Below, piece after piece: positions 8,024 to 17,479 of a stretch of 64,000 nucleotides of DNA. The translations under genes and the position numbers were made by a program. Source of the stretch: Roseiarcus sp037446355 (GTDB lineage Bacteria > Pseudomonadota > Alphaproteobacteria > Rhizobiales > Beijerinckiaceae); the NCBI GenBank assembly GCA_037446355.1, contig JBBIIT010000002.1, positions 1-64,000 on the forward strand, written 5' to 3'. The notes under the pieces were generated by a model. That model worked only from the letters and a program-made list of their open reading frames with translations, did no database searches and was not told where the DNA came from. How positions within the stretch are numbered: position 1 is the first letter of the stretch; each line of letters starts with the position of its first letter.

Positions 8024-9376
8024 TCAATCCGCCAGCAGGCGTCGCATGACGGCGGCGAAGCGCGCCAAGATCGGCTCGCGTCGCGCATGGCGGCCATCGG
8101 ATACGACCCTGGCGCCGCCGCTCCAAACGCAATCGACGAGCCCCCGCCCGGCGCCGAATATCCAGGTGTCGAGAAGGGCGTCGTCGGCGCGCCCGGCAAG
8201 AAGGGGCGAATCGACGTGCAACGATAGAATGTCGGCCACCGCGCCTGGGGCCAGTCGCCCGCTTGGCCGCCCGAGCGCTTGCGCTCCGCCGACCGCGACC
8301 GCCTCGAAAAGCGATCGACCGGTTGAGGCGCCGGGAAGCGCCAGGACGTTGCGGGAGCGATGCACGAGACGCTGTGAATATTCAAGCATTCGCAATTCGG
8401 CCGCCAGTCCAATTTCCACGTTCGAATCCGTGCCGACGCCGAACGCGCCTCCCGCGGCCAGGTAGGACGGCGCCGGAAAGACGCCGTCGCCGAGGTTGGC
8501 TTCGGTGATCGGGCAAAGACCAGCGACTGCGCGGGATTCGGCCAGCGCGGCGATCTCGCTGGAGTCCATGTGCGTGGCGTGAACGAGGCACCAATTCGAA
8601 TCGACCGGCGCATGATCGAGTAGCCAACGAACAGGCCGTGCGCCGCCCCAGGCGACGCATTCTTCGACCTCCCGGACCTGCTCGGCAATATGGATATGGA
8701 TCGGCCCTGTTCCCGCGAGCGAGACGATCGCGTCGATCTCGTCCGGCGTCGCGGCGCGCAGGGAATGCGGCGCCACGCCGACGACGGCCGTCTTGCCGAC
8801 CCCGTCGCGGCAGCGCGCGAGAAGGCGGGCGAAAGAATCGACATCGTTGATGAACCGTCGTTGCCCTGGGTGCGGCGGCGCGCCGCCAAACCCCGAATGC
8901 GCATAGAAGACGGGCAGAAGAGTCAGCCCAATGCCAACGCCGTTCGCCGCGGCGGCGATACGGTCCGCCATTTCCGCTGGGTTGTCGTAGCGCGCGCCGT
9001 TGGACGCGTGATGCAGATAGTGAAACTCCGCGACGGCGCCGAAGCCGGCTTCGAGCATTTCGACGAAGAGTTGTTCGGCGACCGCTTCGACATCTTCTGG
9101 AGTCATGCGCAGGGCGAAGCGGTACATCATCTCTCGCCACGTCCAGAAACTATCGGCCGAGGCGCCGCGCGCCTCCGCGAGCCCGGCCATCGCGCGTTGG
9201 AAAACGTGCGAATGCAAGTTGCAGACGGCTGGCAAGCCTAGCGCGTGCCGCTCGTCGCCGTCCCTCGTCGGGGCGTCGGACTCCACGGCTACGATGCGAT
9301 CGGCCTCGAGCGTGAGGCGCACGTTCGATCGCCAGCCCCCCGGAGTCAGAGCCCTCTCGAAATGCAATTTCGGCAT
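8024..9376 (-). CDS. hutF: formimidoylglutamate deiminase HutF
   Basis: The 450-residue amidohydrolase-superfamily zinc enzyme converts N-formimino-L-glutamate to N-formyl-L-glutamate plus ammonia, the five-step histidine route that needs HutG next. Metal residues are visible in CNLHSHVFQRAMAG (H55, H57), in HIHIAEQ and HATHMDS, and in GTDSNVEIG near the C-terminal side. AAGGAA precedes the ATG at 9376. It is divergent from hutI and shares the regulatory gap 9377-9454; hutC follows 88 bases downstream. Confidence 0.95.
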   Translation of the reverse strand: MPKLHFERALTPGGWRSNVRLTLEADRIVAVESDAPTRDGDERHALGLPAVCNLHSHVFQRAMAGLAEARGASADSFWTWREMMYRFALRMTPEDVEAVAEQLFVEMLEAGFGAVAEFHYLHHASNGARYDNPAEMADRIAAAANGVGIGLTLLPVFYAHSGFGGAPPHPGQRRFINDVDSFARLLARCRDGVGKTAVVGVAPHSLRAATPDEIDAIVSLAGTGPIHIHIAEQVREVEECVAWGGARPVRWLLDHAPVDSNWCLVHATHMDSSEIAALAESRAVAGLCPITEANLGDGVFPAPSYLAAGGAFGVGTDSNVEIGLAAELRMLEYSQRLVHRSRNVLALPGASTGRSLFEAVAVGGAQALGRPSGRLAPGAVADILSLHVDSPLLAGRADDALLDTWIFGAGRGLVDCVWSGGARVVSDGRHARREPILARFAAVMRRLLAD

Positions 9377-9393
9377 ATCGGTTTCCTTGTGGC

Positions 9394-9422
9394 TTGACTT
9401 AGATATGTCTATACATTAAAAG
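9394..9422 (+). promoter_or_regulatory. hut promoter with HutC-type operator
   Basis: TTGACT (9394-9399) and TAAAAG/TTAAAA (about 9416-9422) make a rightward sigma-70-like promoter with a 16-17 base spacer. Inside the spacer lies ATGTCTATACAT (9405-9416), a near palindrome of the TGTNTANACA type expected for HutC. The site sits between divergent hutF and hutI and could control both. A close copy occurs at 18445-18456 upstream of the amino acid transporter. Confidence 0.7.
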
Positions 9423-9454
9423 TATCGCGAAGCCAAGAGGCGAAAGCGCGAAAC

Positions 9455-10684
9455 ATGGCGGGACGACAGGATCGATCAACGGCGGTCACCGTCTGGCGCG
9501 ACGCCAGGCTGGCGACGCTGGCCGGTCGCCTTCCCGGGCTCGGCGTCGTCGAGCGCGGCGCGCTTATTGTCGAGGGCGAGCGGTTGGTCTTCGCCGGCCG
9601 CGAAGCCGAAGCGCCGGCGGCGCCGGCGGGGGCGCGCATCGTCGACTGCGAGGGGCGTTGGATCACGCCGGCCCTGATCGACTGCCATACCCATCTCGTC
9701 CATGCCGGTAGCCGAGCGCGCGAATTTGAAATGCGGCTTGAGGGCGCGAGCTACGAAGCTATCGCCGAAGCCGGAGGCGGCATTCTCTCTACCGTGCGCG
9801 CGACGCGCGAGGCCAGCGACGACGAACTTCTGCGTCAATCCATGCCGCGGCTCGACGCGCTGATCGCCGAGGGCGTTGGCGTCGTCGAAGTGAAGTCCGG
9901 CTACGGACTCGAACTGGAGAGCGAGCGCAAAATGCTGCGCGCCGCGCGACGGCTGGCGGCGTTGCGCGATGTCGATATTCGCACGACGTTTCTCGGCGCC
10001 CACGCATTGCCGCCCGAATTCGCCGACGATCGCACCGGCTATGTGGCGGAAATCGCCGACAGGATGCTGCCGGCGCTCGCCGCCGAAGGGCTCGTCGACG
10101 CGGTCGACGGCTTCTGCGAGCGCATCGCTTTCTCGCGCGAGGAGATAACGCGCGTCTTCGCTTCGGCGCGCCACCTCGGCCTTCCGGTCAAGCTTCACGC
10201 AGAGCAACTGTCGAACGCCGGCGGCGCTTCGCTCGCGGCGGAATTCGGCGCTCTCTCGGCGGACCACCTCGAATACATCGACGAAGCGGGCGTCGCAGCG
10301 ATGGCGAAGGCGGGCGTGGTCGCCACTCTGCTGCCCGGCGCCTATTACACATTGCGCGAGACGCAGGCGCCGCCGGTCGCCCTTTTCCGCAAGTACGGCA
10401 TCGACATGGCGGTCGCGACCGACAGCAATCCGGGCACTTCGCCTATGACTTCCCTGCTGTTGGCGCTCAACATGGCGGCGACGCTCTTCCGACTCACGGT
10501 CGAGGAATGTCTGGCGGGCGCTACCCGCCATGCGGCGAAGGCGCTCGGGATCGGACGTGAGACCGGAACGCTGGAGCCCGGGAAAAGAGCCGATTTCGCT
10601 GTCTGGAACATCGAGCGACCCGCGGAACTCGTCTACCGCTTCGGCTTCAACCCTTTGCACACTCGAGTAAGGAGCGGGCGATGA
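9455..10684 (+). CDS. hutI: imidazolonepropionase HutI
   Basis: The 409-residue metal-dependent amidohydrolase hydrolyses 4-imidazolone-5-propionate to N-formimino-L-glutamate. DCHTHLVHAG gives metal ligands H78 and H80; KLHAEQLS and ATDSNPGTSP supply further ligands, and GAYYTLRET is typical of HutI. The start region has only a weak ribosome site. The TGA overlaps the ATG of hutH (ATGA), so translation of the operon is coupled. First gene of the rightward hutIHGUD run. Confidence 0.95.
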   Translation: MAGRQDRSTAVTVWRDARLATLAGRLPGLGVVERGALIVEGERLVFAGREAEAPAAPAGARIVDCEGRWITPALIDCHTHLVHAGSRAREFEMRLEGASYEAIAEAGGGILSTVRATREASDDELLRQSMPRLDALIAEGVGVVEVKSGYGLELESERKMLRAARRLAALRDVDIRTTFLGAHALPPEFADDRTGYVAEIADRMLPALAAEGLVDAVDGFCERIAFSREEITRVFASARHLGLPVKLHAEQLSNAGGASLAAEFGALSADHLEYIDEAGVAAMAKAGVVATLLPGAYYTLRETQAPPVALFRKYGIDMAVATDSNPGTSPMTSLLLALNMAATLFRLTVEECLAGATRHAAKALGIGRETGTLEPGKRADFAVWNIERPAELVYRFGFNPLHTRVRSGR

Positions 10685-12222
10685 GCGTTGTCCTGCGCGC
10701 GGGAGGTGCGAGCCTCGCCGATTGGCGTGACATCTGGCGCGGGGGAGGCGTTTCCCTCGACCCCGCCAGCGCGCCCGCCGTCGCCGCCAGCGCCGCGGCC
10801 ATCGAGCGCATCCTGGCGCGCGGTCAGCCTGTTTATGGCGTTAACACCGGATTCGGCAAACTCGCGGGCGTCCATATCGCCGCGGCCGATCTCCTGCGAT
10901 TGCAACGCAATATCGTGTTGTCGCATTCGGCCGGTGTCGGCGAAGCGAGCTCTGTCGCGACAACGCGCCTGATGATGGCGCTGAAACTCGCCAGTCTCGC
11001 GCAGGGCGCTTCGGGCGTGCGAGTGCGGACGCTCGCGCTTCTCGAGGCGATGCTCGTTCGCGGCGTTACGCCGGTCGTGCCGTGCCAGGGATCGGTCGGC
11101 GCCTCCGGCGATCTCGCGCCGCTGGCGCACATGGCGGGCGCGATGATCGGTGTCGGCGAAGCTCGTTTCAACAACGAAATATTGCCGGCCGGAACGGCTC
11201 TGACCCGCGCCGGACTTTCAGCTATCGAACTCGGCCCCAAGGAAGGTCTGGCGTTGCTCAATGGCACGCAATTCTCGACCGCCAATGCGCTCGTCGGCTT
11301 ATTCGAGACCGAACGCGTGTTTCAGTCGGCGCTCGTCACCGGCGCGCTCTCGACCGACGCCGCGCGCGGCTCCGACGCGCCTTTCGATCCGCGGATTCAC
11401 GCGCTGCGCCGCCATCGCGGCCAGATCGAAGCGGCGAGGGCGCTGCGCGGTCTGATGGCGGACAGCGCCATTCGCGCCTCACACCTCACCGGCGATACGC
11501 GCGTGCAGGATCCCTATTGCCTGCGCTGCCAGCCGCAGGTGATGGGCGCGTGCCTCGATCTGCTGCGTCAGGCGGCGCGGACGCTCGCCGACGAGGCGAA
11601 TGGCGTGTCCGACAATCCGCTGATCTTCGCCGAAGACGATACGGCGCTTTCGGGCGGCAATTTCCACGCCGAACCCGTCGCCTTCGCCGCCGACATGATC
11701 GCGCTCGTGATCTGCGAAATCGGCTCGCTCGCCGAACGGCGGATCGCCATGCTCGTCGATCCCGCGCTTTCCGGTTTGCCCGCTTTTCTGACGCCGCGCC
11801 CGGGGCTCAATTCGGGCTTCATGATCCCGCAAGTGACGGCGGCCGCGCTCGTCTCCGAAAACAAGCAGCGCGCCTACCCCGCCAGCGTCGATTCGATCCC
11901 GACCTCGGCCAATCAGGAAGACCACGTTTCGATGGCCGCCCACGGCGCACGCCGGCTTGCGCCGATGGCCGCAAATGCTGGCGCCGTCATCGCCATAGAG
12001 GCGCTGGCCGCGGCGCAAGCCTGCGATTTCCACGCGCCGCTCATTTCCAGCCCGGCGCTGGAGAGCGTGCGCGCGTGCATCCGCGCCGCGGTTCCGCATC
12101 TGGACGAGGATCGCTATTTCCATGCGGACTTCCGCGCCGCCGAAGCGTTAGTGCAAGCAGGCGAACTCATCGCGGTCGCTCGGACGATCCCCTTACCCGG
12201 CATTGAGGAGACCCAATCGTGA
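10681..12222 (+). CDS. hutH: histidine ammonia-lyase HutH
   Basis: The 513-residue lyase deaminates L-histidine to urocanate. A141-S142-G143 in GSVGASGDLAPLAH forms the MIO electrophile, and VYGVNTGFG (Y52) is the conserved active-site loop. Length is normal. It starts in an ATGA overlap with hutI and its TGA overlaps the GTG of hutG. Urocanate made here is both the substrate of HutU and the usual inducer acting on HutC. Confidence 0.97.
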   Translation: MSVVLRAGGASLADWRDIWRGGGVSLDPASAPAVAASAAAIERILARGQPVYGVNTGFGKLAGVHIAAADLLRLQRNIVLSHSAGVGEASSVATTRLMMALKLASLAQGASGVRVRTLALLEAMLVRGVTPVVPCQGSVGASGDLAPLAHMAGAMIGVGEARFNNEILPAGTALTRAGLSAIELGPKEGLALLNGTQFSTANALVGLFETERVFQSALVTGALSTDAARGSDAPFDPRIHALRRHRGQIEAARALRGLMADSAIRASHLTGDTRVQDPYCLRCQPQVMGACLDLLRQAARTLADEANGVSDNPLIFAEDDTALSGGNFHAEPVAFAADMIALVICEIGSLAERRIAMLVDPALSGLPAFLTPRPGLNSGFMIPQVTAAALVSENKQRAYPASVDSIPTSANQEDHVSMAAHGARRLAPMAANAGAVIAIEALAAAQACDFHAPLISSPALESVRACIRAAVPHLDEDRYFHADFRAAEALVQAGELIAVARTIPLPGIEETQS

Positions 12223-13040
12223 CGACCGGGCGACCAGATTGGCTGCATGTCGAGCAACGGGAGGCGCCGCTGATTGTCAGCATCCCGCACGCTGGCGTCG
12301 ATCTACGCGAATACGAGAGCCGCTTCGTCAGCCCGTGGCTGGCGCGCCGCGACGCAGATTGGCATATGCCGGAACTCTACGAGTTCGCCGCGTCGCTCGG
12401 CGCCACGATCGTCCGGACCTCGCTTTCACGCTCCATCGTCGACGTCAATCGCGATCCGAGCGGCGCTTCGCTCTATCCAGGGCAGGCGACGACGGAACTC
12501 TGCCCCACAACGACTTTCGACGGTGAGCCGCTCTATCGCGAGGGCGCGGCGCCGAGCGATGCCGAGATCGCCGAGCGCCGCCACCTCTATTTCGAGCCCT
12601 ATCACGAGGCGCTTGCAGCGGAGATCGCGCGCCTTCGCGCCCGACATCCTCGCATCGCGCTTTACGACGCGCATTCGATCCGGTCACGCATTCCGAGGCT
12701 GTTCGAGGGCGATCTGCCCCTGTTCAATCTTGGGACGAATTCCGGCCGCTCCTGTTCTCCCGCGTTGCAAGAGGCGCTAGCCGCGCATCTCTCCGGGAGC
12801 GGCGAGAGCTTCGCGATCAACGGGCGTTTCAAGGGGGGCTGGATCACGCGGTCTTTCGGCCAGCCGCGAGACGGCGTCGAGGCGGTGCAGATGGAGCTTG
12901 CTTGTGGCGCTTATCTCAGCGAGCCGCTGGCCGTCACCCCCGCCAACTGGCCGGCTCCACTCAATGCGTCGCGCGCGGAAAAAACCCGGGCGACGCTGGC
13001 AATGATTCTGACGACGCTGCTCGCCTGGAAGTCGCGCTGA
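12219..13040 (+). CDS. hutG: N-formylglutamate deformylase HutG
   Basis: The 273-residue amidohydrolase releases formate from N-formyl-L-glutamate to give glutamate, the last step of the HutF-dependent route. Typical segments are SIPHAGVDLR near the start, VDVNRDPSGASLYPGQ, LYDAHSIRS and NGRFKGGWITR. The start is GTG 12219, overlapping the hutH stop as GTGA. This enzyme belongs to the FGase family, not the arginase-like HutG of the four-step route, which agrees with hutF being present. Confidence 0.92.
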   Translation: MTTGRPDWLHVEQREAPLIVSIPHAGVDLREYESRFVSPWLARRDADWHMPELYEFAASLGATIVRTSLSRSIVDVNRDPSGASLYPGQATTELCPTTTFDGEPLYREGAAPSDAEIAERRHLYFEPYHEALAAEIARLRARHPRIALYDAHSIRSRIPRLFEGDLPLFNLGTNSGRSCSPALQEALAAHLSGSGESFAINGRFKGGWITRSFGQPRDGVEAVQMELACGAYLSEPLAVTPANWPAPLNASRAEKTRATLAMILTTLLAWKSR

Positions 13041-13087
13041 CTGACGCTCAAGCGTTCGCGTCTATTTGTATGTGAAAGAGGATCGCC

Positions 13088-14761
13088 ATGACCGCTCAAT
13101 CCCGTCTCGACAATATGCGTGTCATCCGCTCGGCGCGCGGGACAGAACGGACCGCCAAGAGCTGGCTTACCGAGGCGCCGCTTCGCATGTTGATGAACAA
13201 TCTCGATCCCGACGTCGCAGAGCGGCCGGGCGAACTCGTCGTCTACGGCGGCATCGGCCGCGCCGCGCGCGACTGGAGCGCATTCGACCGGATCGTCGAG
13301 ACGCTGCGCCGCCTCGACGACGACCAGACTCTACTCGTCCAGTCCGGCAAGCCGGTCGGCGTGTTCCGCACCCACGCGGACGCGCCACGTGTTCTGATCG
13401 CAAATTCCAATCTCGTGCCGCATTGGGCGACCTGGGACCATTTCAACGAGCTCGATCGCAAGGGCCTGATGATGTATGGTCAGATGACCGCGGGGTCGTG
13501 GATTTACATCGGCTCGCAAGGGATCGTGCAAGGCACATACGAAACCTTCATCGAAATGGGTCGCCAGCATTTCGGTGGTTCGTTGAAGGGCAAGTGGATT
13601 CTGACGGCGGGTCTCGGCGGCATGGGCGGCGCTCAACCGCTGTCGGCGACGATGGCCGGGGCTTCGATGCTGGCGGTCGAATGCCGCCCCTCCAGCATCG
13701 AATTCCGACTGCGCACCGGCTATCTTGACGTCGCCGCCAAGACTCTCGACGAAGCGCTCGAAATCATCGACCGCTCGACCAAATCCGATAAGGCGGTTTC
13801 CGTCGGTTTGCTCGGCAATGCAGCCGAGATTCTGCCCGAACTCGTGCGACGTGGCGTGCGGCCCAATATCGTCACCGATCAGACATCGGCGCACGATCCG
13901 GTCAACGGATACTTGCCGAAGGGTTGGACGCTTCAGCAATGGGAGGAGCGCCGCACCGCCGACCCCAAGGCGGTCGAGAAGGCGGCGCGCGCGTCGATGG
14001 CCGAGCACGTACGCGCGATGCTCGCCTTCCACCGCGCCGGGATCCCAACCGTCGATTACGGCAACAACATTCGCCAGATGGCGCTGGAAGAGGGCGTGCA
14101 GGACGCGTTCGATTTCCCGGGCTTCGTGCCCGCCTATATCCGTCCGCTGTTCTGCCGCGGCGTCGGTCCGTTCCGTTGGGCCGCCCTTTCGGGAGACCCT
14201 GAGGACATCTACAAGACTGACGCCAAGGTCAAGGAACTCATCCCCGACGACGCGCACTTGCACAACTGGCTCGACATGGCGCGGGCGCGCATCCAGTTTC
14301 AGGGCCTGCCCGCGCGCATTTGCTGGGTTGGCCTTGGCGACCGCCATCGCCTTGGTCTCGCCTTCAACGAAATGGTGGCGAAGGGTGAGTTGAAAGCGCC
14401 TGTCGTCATCGGTCGCGACCATCTCGATTCCGGTTCGGTCGCCTCGCCCAACCGTGAGACCGAAGCGATGAAGGACGGCTCCGACGCCGTGTCCGACTGG
14501 CCTCTGCTCAACGCGCTGCTCAATTGCGCCTCGGGCGCGACCTGGGTCTCCCTGCACCACGGCGGCGGCGTCGGCATGGGATTCTCTCAGCATGCGGGCA
14601 TGGTCGTCGTCTGCGACGGCACTCCGGAAGCAGCGCGCCGAATCGGGCGCGTGTTGTGGAACGATCCCGCGACAGGCGTCATGCGGCACGCCGACGCGGG
14701 CTACGACATCGCCATCGACTGCGCACGGACCAACAAGCTCGACCTGCCTAGCCTGCGTTGA
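13088..14761 (+). CDS. hutU: urocanate hydratase HutU
   Basis: The 557-residue NAD-dependent hydratase converts urocanate to 4-imidazolone-5-propionate, with NAD acting as an electrophilic cofactor. AGLGGMGGAQPL marks the dinucleotide-binding loop, and the conserved C-terminal block (ICWVGLGDRHRLGLAFNEMV) carries the family cysteine. An AGAGGA ribosome site precedes ATG 13088, 47 bases after hutG. Length is that expected for urocanases. Confidence 0.97.
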   Translation: MTAQSRLDNMRVIRSARGTERTAKSWLTEAPLRMLMNNLDPDVAERPGELVVYGGIGRAARDWSAFDRIVETLRRLDDDQTLLVQSGKPVGVFRTHADAPRVLIANSNLVPHWATWDHFNELDRKGLMMYGQMTAGSWIYIGSQGIVQGTYETFIEMGRQHFGGSLKGKWILTAGLGGMGGAQPLSATMAGASMLAVECRPSSIEFRLRTGYLDVAAKTLDEALEIIDRSTKSDKAVSVGLLGNAAEILPELVRRGVRPNIVTDQTSAHDPVNGYLPKGWTLQQWEERRTADPKAVEKAARASMAEHVRAMLAFHRAGIPTVDYGNNIRQMALEEGVQDAFDFPGFVPAYIRPLFCRGVGPFRWAALSGDPEDIYKTDAKVKELIPDDAHLHNWLDMARARIQFQGLPARICWVGLGDRHRLGLAFNEMVAKGELKAPVVIGRDHLDSGSVASPNRETEAMKDGSDAVSDWPLLNALLNCASGATWVSLHHGGGVGMGFSQHAGMVVVCDGTPEAARRIGRVLWNDPATGVMRHADAGYDIAIDCARTNKLDLPSLR

Positions 14762-14768
14762 AGCCGCC

Positions 14769-15353
14769 ATGCCTCGCATCGTTACCTTCGCCGAATTGGT
14801 CGCGCAGCCTTGGAAGAACGGCGGCGGAGCGACGCGAACGGTTTACAGCTTCCCCGAAGGCGCCGGGCTCGACGACTTCGATTGGCGCATCAGCATCGCC
14901 GACGTCGTCTCCGATGGACCGTTCTCGCGGTTCGCCGGGGTCGATCGCACGTTGGCGATCCTCGACGGGCCGGGCATGACCCTGTCCGTCGACGGCGAGC
15001 GGACTGGCGTCGATCGCGATACACGGACGATCCGCTTCGCGGGTGAGGCCGAAGTCGTCGCCGCGCTTCGCGACGGACCGACCCGCGACTTCAACGTGAT
15101 GACCCGGCGCTCGCGTTTTACTCATCGCATCGAGATGCTGGCCCACGGCCGCATCGAAATCGATACGATGGAGACTCTCGCTCTTATCTTCATCGGGGAC
15201 GGCGCGCGGATCGCATGGCCGGGCGGCTCGACCGAACTGGCACGGTTCGACACCATTTTGGCAACGGTCGACGATGGGGCGGTGTCCATCGAGGGTTATG
15301 TATTCGCCGTACGGTTGATCCCAGTCAGCGATCAGAACGCATTTCGATCATGA
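14769..15353 (+). CDS. hutD: HutD-family protein
   Basis: About 194 residues, starting at ATG 14769 only 7 bases after the hutU stop. It is a bicupin-type HutD protein: VAQPWKNGGGATRTVY near the start, FDWRISIADVVSDGPFSRF and GVDRTLAILDG are family hallmarks. HutD is a conserved accessory of hut operons with no proven catalytic role; in Pseudomonas it is thought to limit over-activation of hut expression. Its last 22 bases overlap, tail to tail, the 3' end of the transporter ATPase gene. Confidence 0.9.
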   Translation: MPRIVTFAELVAQPWKNGGGATRTVYSFPEGAGLDDFDWRISIADVVSDGPFSRFAGVDRTLAILDGPGMTLSVDGERTGVDRDTRTIRFAGEAEVVAALRDGPTRDFNVMTRRSRFTHRIEMLAHGRIEIDTMETLALIFIGDGARIAWPGGSTELARFDTILATVDDGAVSIEGYVFAVRLIPVSDQNAFRS

Positions 15354-16114
15354 TAGGTTTGCAGGAACTGGCGCACGCGCGGTTCCTGGCTCTCGTGAAA
15401 CACTTTGCGCGGCGGGCCGTGCTCGACAATGCGGCCGCCGTCGATGAAAGCGATGCTGTCGGCTACGTGGGCCGCGAAGCCCATCTCGTGGGTGACGATC
15501 AGCATCGTCATGCCCTCCGCGGCCAGAGACCGCATCACCTCGAGCACTTCGCCGACAAGTTCCGGATCGAGCGCGGAGGTCGGTTCATCAAACAACATGA
15601 GTCGCGGCTGCATGGCGAGCGCGCGCGCGATCGCGACGCGCTGCTGTTGCCCGCCCGAAAGGCTCGATGGATAGGCGGTCGCCTTCTCCGCAAGGCCTAC
15701 GCGCTTGAGCATGGCCATCGATCGCTCCTCCGCCTCGTCGCTCCCGAGCCCGCGTACGCGTTTCAACGGCTCTGCGACATTGGCGAGCGCGCTCATGTGC
15801 GGCCATAGATTGAATTGCTGGAACACCATGCCGATTTCGCGGCGCATTTCGCGCAGGCGCTGGGCCCGCATCGGGGTCCGCCGACCCTCCTTGGTCGTTT
15901 CGTAGCCGATGAGTTCGCCCTCAATTCGGATCTCGCCCTCGTCGTAACTTTCAAGAAAGTTGACGCATCGAAGCAGTGTGCTCTTGCCCGATCCGCTCGG
16001 ACCGATCAGGCAGACGACTTGCGATCGCCCGACGTCAAGATCGACGCCCCGCAAGACCCGATTCGGTCCGAAGCTCTTCCCTACGCCGCGAATTTCGATT
16101 GTTGCTTCGGTCAT
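15332..16114 (-). CDS. polar amino acid ABC transporter ATPase
   Basis: The 260-residue HisP/GlnQ-type ATPase energises uptake of a polar amino acid, probably histidine or a related hut substrate given the location. All motifs are canonical: Walker A GPSGSGKST, signature LSGGQQQR, Walker B LMLFDEPTSALD and H-loop THEMGFAAHVAD. It is the last gene of the four-gene leftward transporter operon and overlaps the permease before it by four bases (ATGA). The substrate is inferred from context only. Confidence 0.88.
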   Translation of the reverse strand: MTEATIEIRGVGKSFGPNRVLRGVDLDVGRSQVVCLIGPSGSGKSTLLRCVNFLESYDEGEIRIEGELIGYETTKEGRRTPMRAQRLREMRREIGMVFQQFNLWPHMSALANVAEPLKRVRGLGSDEAEERSMAMLKRVGLAEKATAYPSSLSGGQQQRVAIARALAMQPRLMLFDEPTSALDPELVGEVLEVMRSLAAEGMTMLIVTHEMGFAAHVADSIAFIDGGRIVEHGPPRKVFHESQEPRVRQFLQTYHDRNAF

Positions 16115-16773
16115 ATCGGGCTCGCGAGATATGCGGTCGCGTGATTTTCGAAGCGGCGACCGATCCGAGAGACGGCCTCAACCAGCAGCCAATAAAATAC
16201 CGCCATCGCGAAAATCGCGTCGAAGGCGGTGAAGGTTTCGGCGGCCATCGTCTGCATCTGGTACATGAGCTCGGGCACCGTGATGATAGAGAGGACCACA
16301 GTCTCTTTCGACATCACGATCAAGGTGTTGACGATCGGCGGCACGGCCGCGATGAGCGCGACGGGAACGCGGACGCGCGACATCGTCGCGAGTGGCGTCA
16401 TTCCGACGCTCATCGCCGCCTCGATCTGTCCGCGCGGCACCGAGGCGAGGCCGCCACGGAAAATCTCGGCGAAATAGGCGGAGGAATAGAGACCCAGGCC
16501 GAGAATTCCGGCCGCCGTGGCGCTGAGCCTTAGGCCGACATAGGGGCCGCCAGCGTAAAGCAGAAACAACTGCACAAGGAACGGCGTTCCGCGAAAGACC
16601 TCTATGAAAATCCGCAATACCCAACGTAGCGGCGCGAACGAGGTCTCGTAGGCGAGCGCGAGCGCGAATCCAATGGCAAGCCCGAGCGCGGCCCCCGCGC
16701 CCCAGCACAGGATCGTGACGCCAAAGCCGCTAATCAGGGAGGGCGCGTACCCCCAGAGGATCTCCGGATTCAA
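16111..16773 (-). CDS. polar amino acid ABC transporter permease (second)
   Basis: About 220 residues of a HisM/HisQ-type inner-membrane permease. I start it at TTG 16773, which overlaps the upstream permease stop as TTGA and follows a GGGGGGAAGG ribosome site; the open frame reaches 16830 but that would overlap the upstream gene by 60 bases. Several membrane helices are visible, and the EAA coupling loop reads EAAMSVGMTPLATMSRVRVP. It pairs with the other permease to form the channel. Confidence 0.88.
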   Translation of the reverse strand: MNPEILWGYAPSLISGFGVTILCWGAGAALGLAIGFALALAYETSFAPLRWVLRIFIEVFRGTPFLVQLFLLYAGGPYVGLRLSATAAGILGLGLYSSAYFAEIFRGGLASVPRGQIEAAMSVGMTPLATMSRVRVPVALIAAVPPIVNTLIVMSKETVVLSIITVPELMYQMQTMAAETFTAFDAIFAMAVFYWLLVEAVSRIGRRFENHATAYLASPI

Positions 16774-17426
16774 GCCTTCCCCCCAACCGCGAGCCTTCGC
16801 TCGGCCAAGGCGCCTAATCCCGACAGGCACAAATTGATGGCGAGGTAGAACAGCCCGGCGGCGACATAAGCCTCGAGCGGCCGATAGGTGAGCGACGCGA
16901 TGTTCATGCTGACGCGGGTCAATTCCGCGATGCCGACGACCGAGACCAGGGACGAGGCTTTCAACAGGAGAATGAACTCATTGATGAGCGGAGGAGTGGA
17001 TATGCGCAAGGCTTGCGGCAGCAGGACGCGCCGCCAGATGTCGGCGGGCGCGTAGCCCAGCGCGACCGCCGCCTCGCTCTGGCCCCTGGGCACGGCGTTG
17101 AGCGCGCCTCGCAGAATCTCGGACTGATAGGCGCCCGAGGCGAGGCTGAGACCGCCGATCGCCGCCACGAGCGCGGGCACATCGAACCCTATCTTCGCGA
17201 GGAAATAATAGATGAAGAGCAACTGCACCAACAAAGGCACACCGCGGAAGATACTTACGTATGCTCCGCCCAGGCACTTCGCCCAAGGTTTCCGCGAGAG
17301 CCGCGCGATGCACGCCAGCGAGCCGATCGCAAATCCAAGAGCGATGCCGGCGAGCGAGAGAGCAACTGTTACTCCCGCCGCCTGCGTCAGATACCCAAAC
17401 GAATTGAGAACGACTTCTGGATGCAT
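16770..17426 (-). CDS. polar amino acid ABC transporter permease (first)
   Basis: The 218-residue HisQ/GlnP-type inner-membrane permease has the EAA loop EAAVALGYAPADIWRRVLLP that contacts the ATPase. Typical segments are IFRGVPLLVQLLFIYYFLAK and PPLINEFILLLKASSLVSVVG. It follows the binding-protein gene by 53 bases and is coupled to the second permease by a TTGA overlap. Likely half of a heterodimeric channel. Confidence 0.9.
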   Translation of the reverse strand: MHPEVVLNSFGYLTQAAGVTVALSLAGIALGFAIGSLACIARLSRKPWAKCLGGAYVSIFRGVPLLVQLLFIYYFLAKIGFDVPALVAAIGGLSLASGAYQSEILRGALNAVPRGQSEAAVALGYAPADIWRRVLLPQALRISTPPLINEFILLLKASSLVSVVGIAELTRVSMNIASLTYRPLEAYVAAGLFYLAINLCLSGLGALAERRLAVGGKA

Positions 17427-17479
17427 CGGCGCGGCAGATCCTTGAGGACGGCGTCGCCGCCGCCCTCCTCAACCCGGAA

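Noticed and set aside
7936..8904. Long N-terminal extension of the hutC frame
   Set aside because: It runs through hutF in another frame with arginine-rich, low-complexity sequence; HutC homologues begin near the winged helix, so the extension is a shadow.
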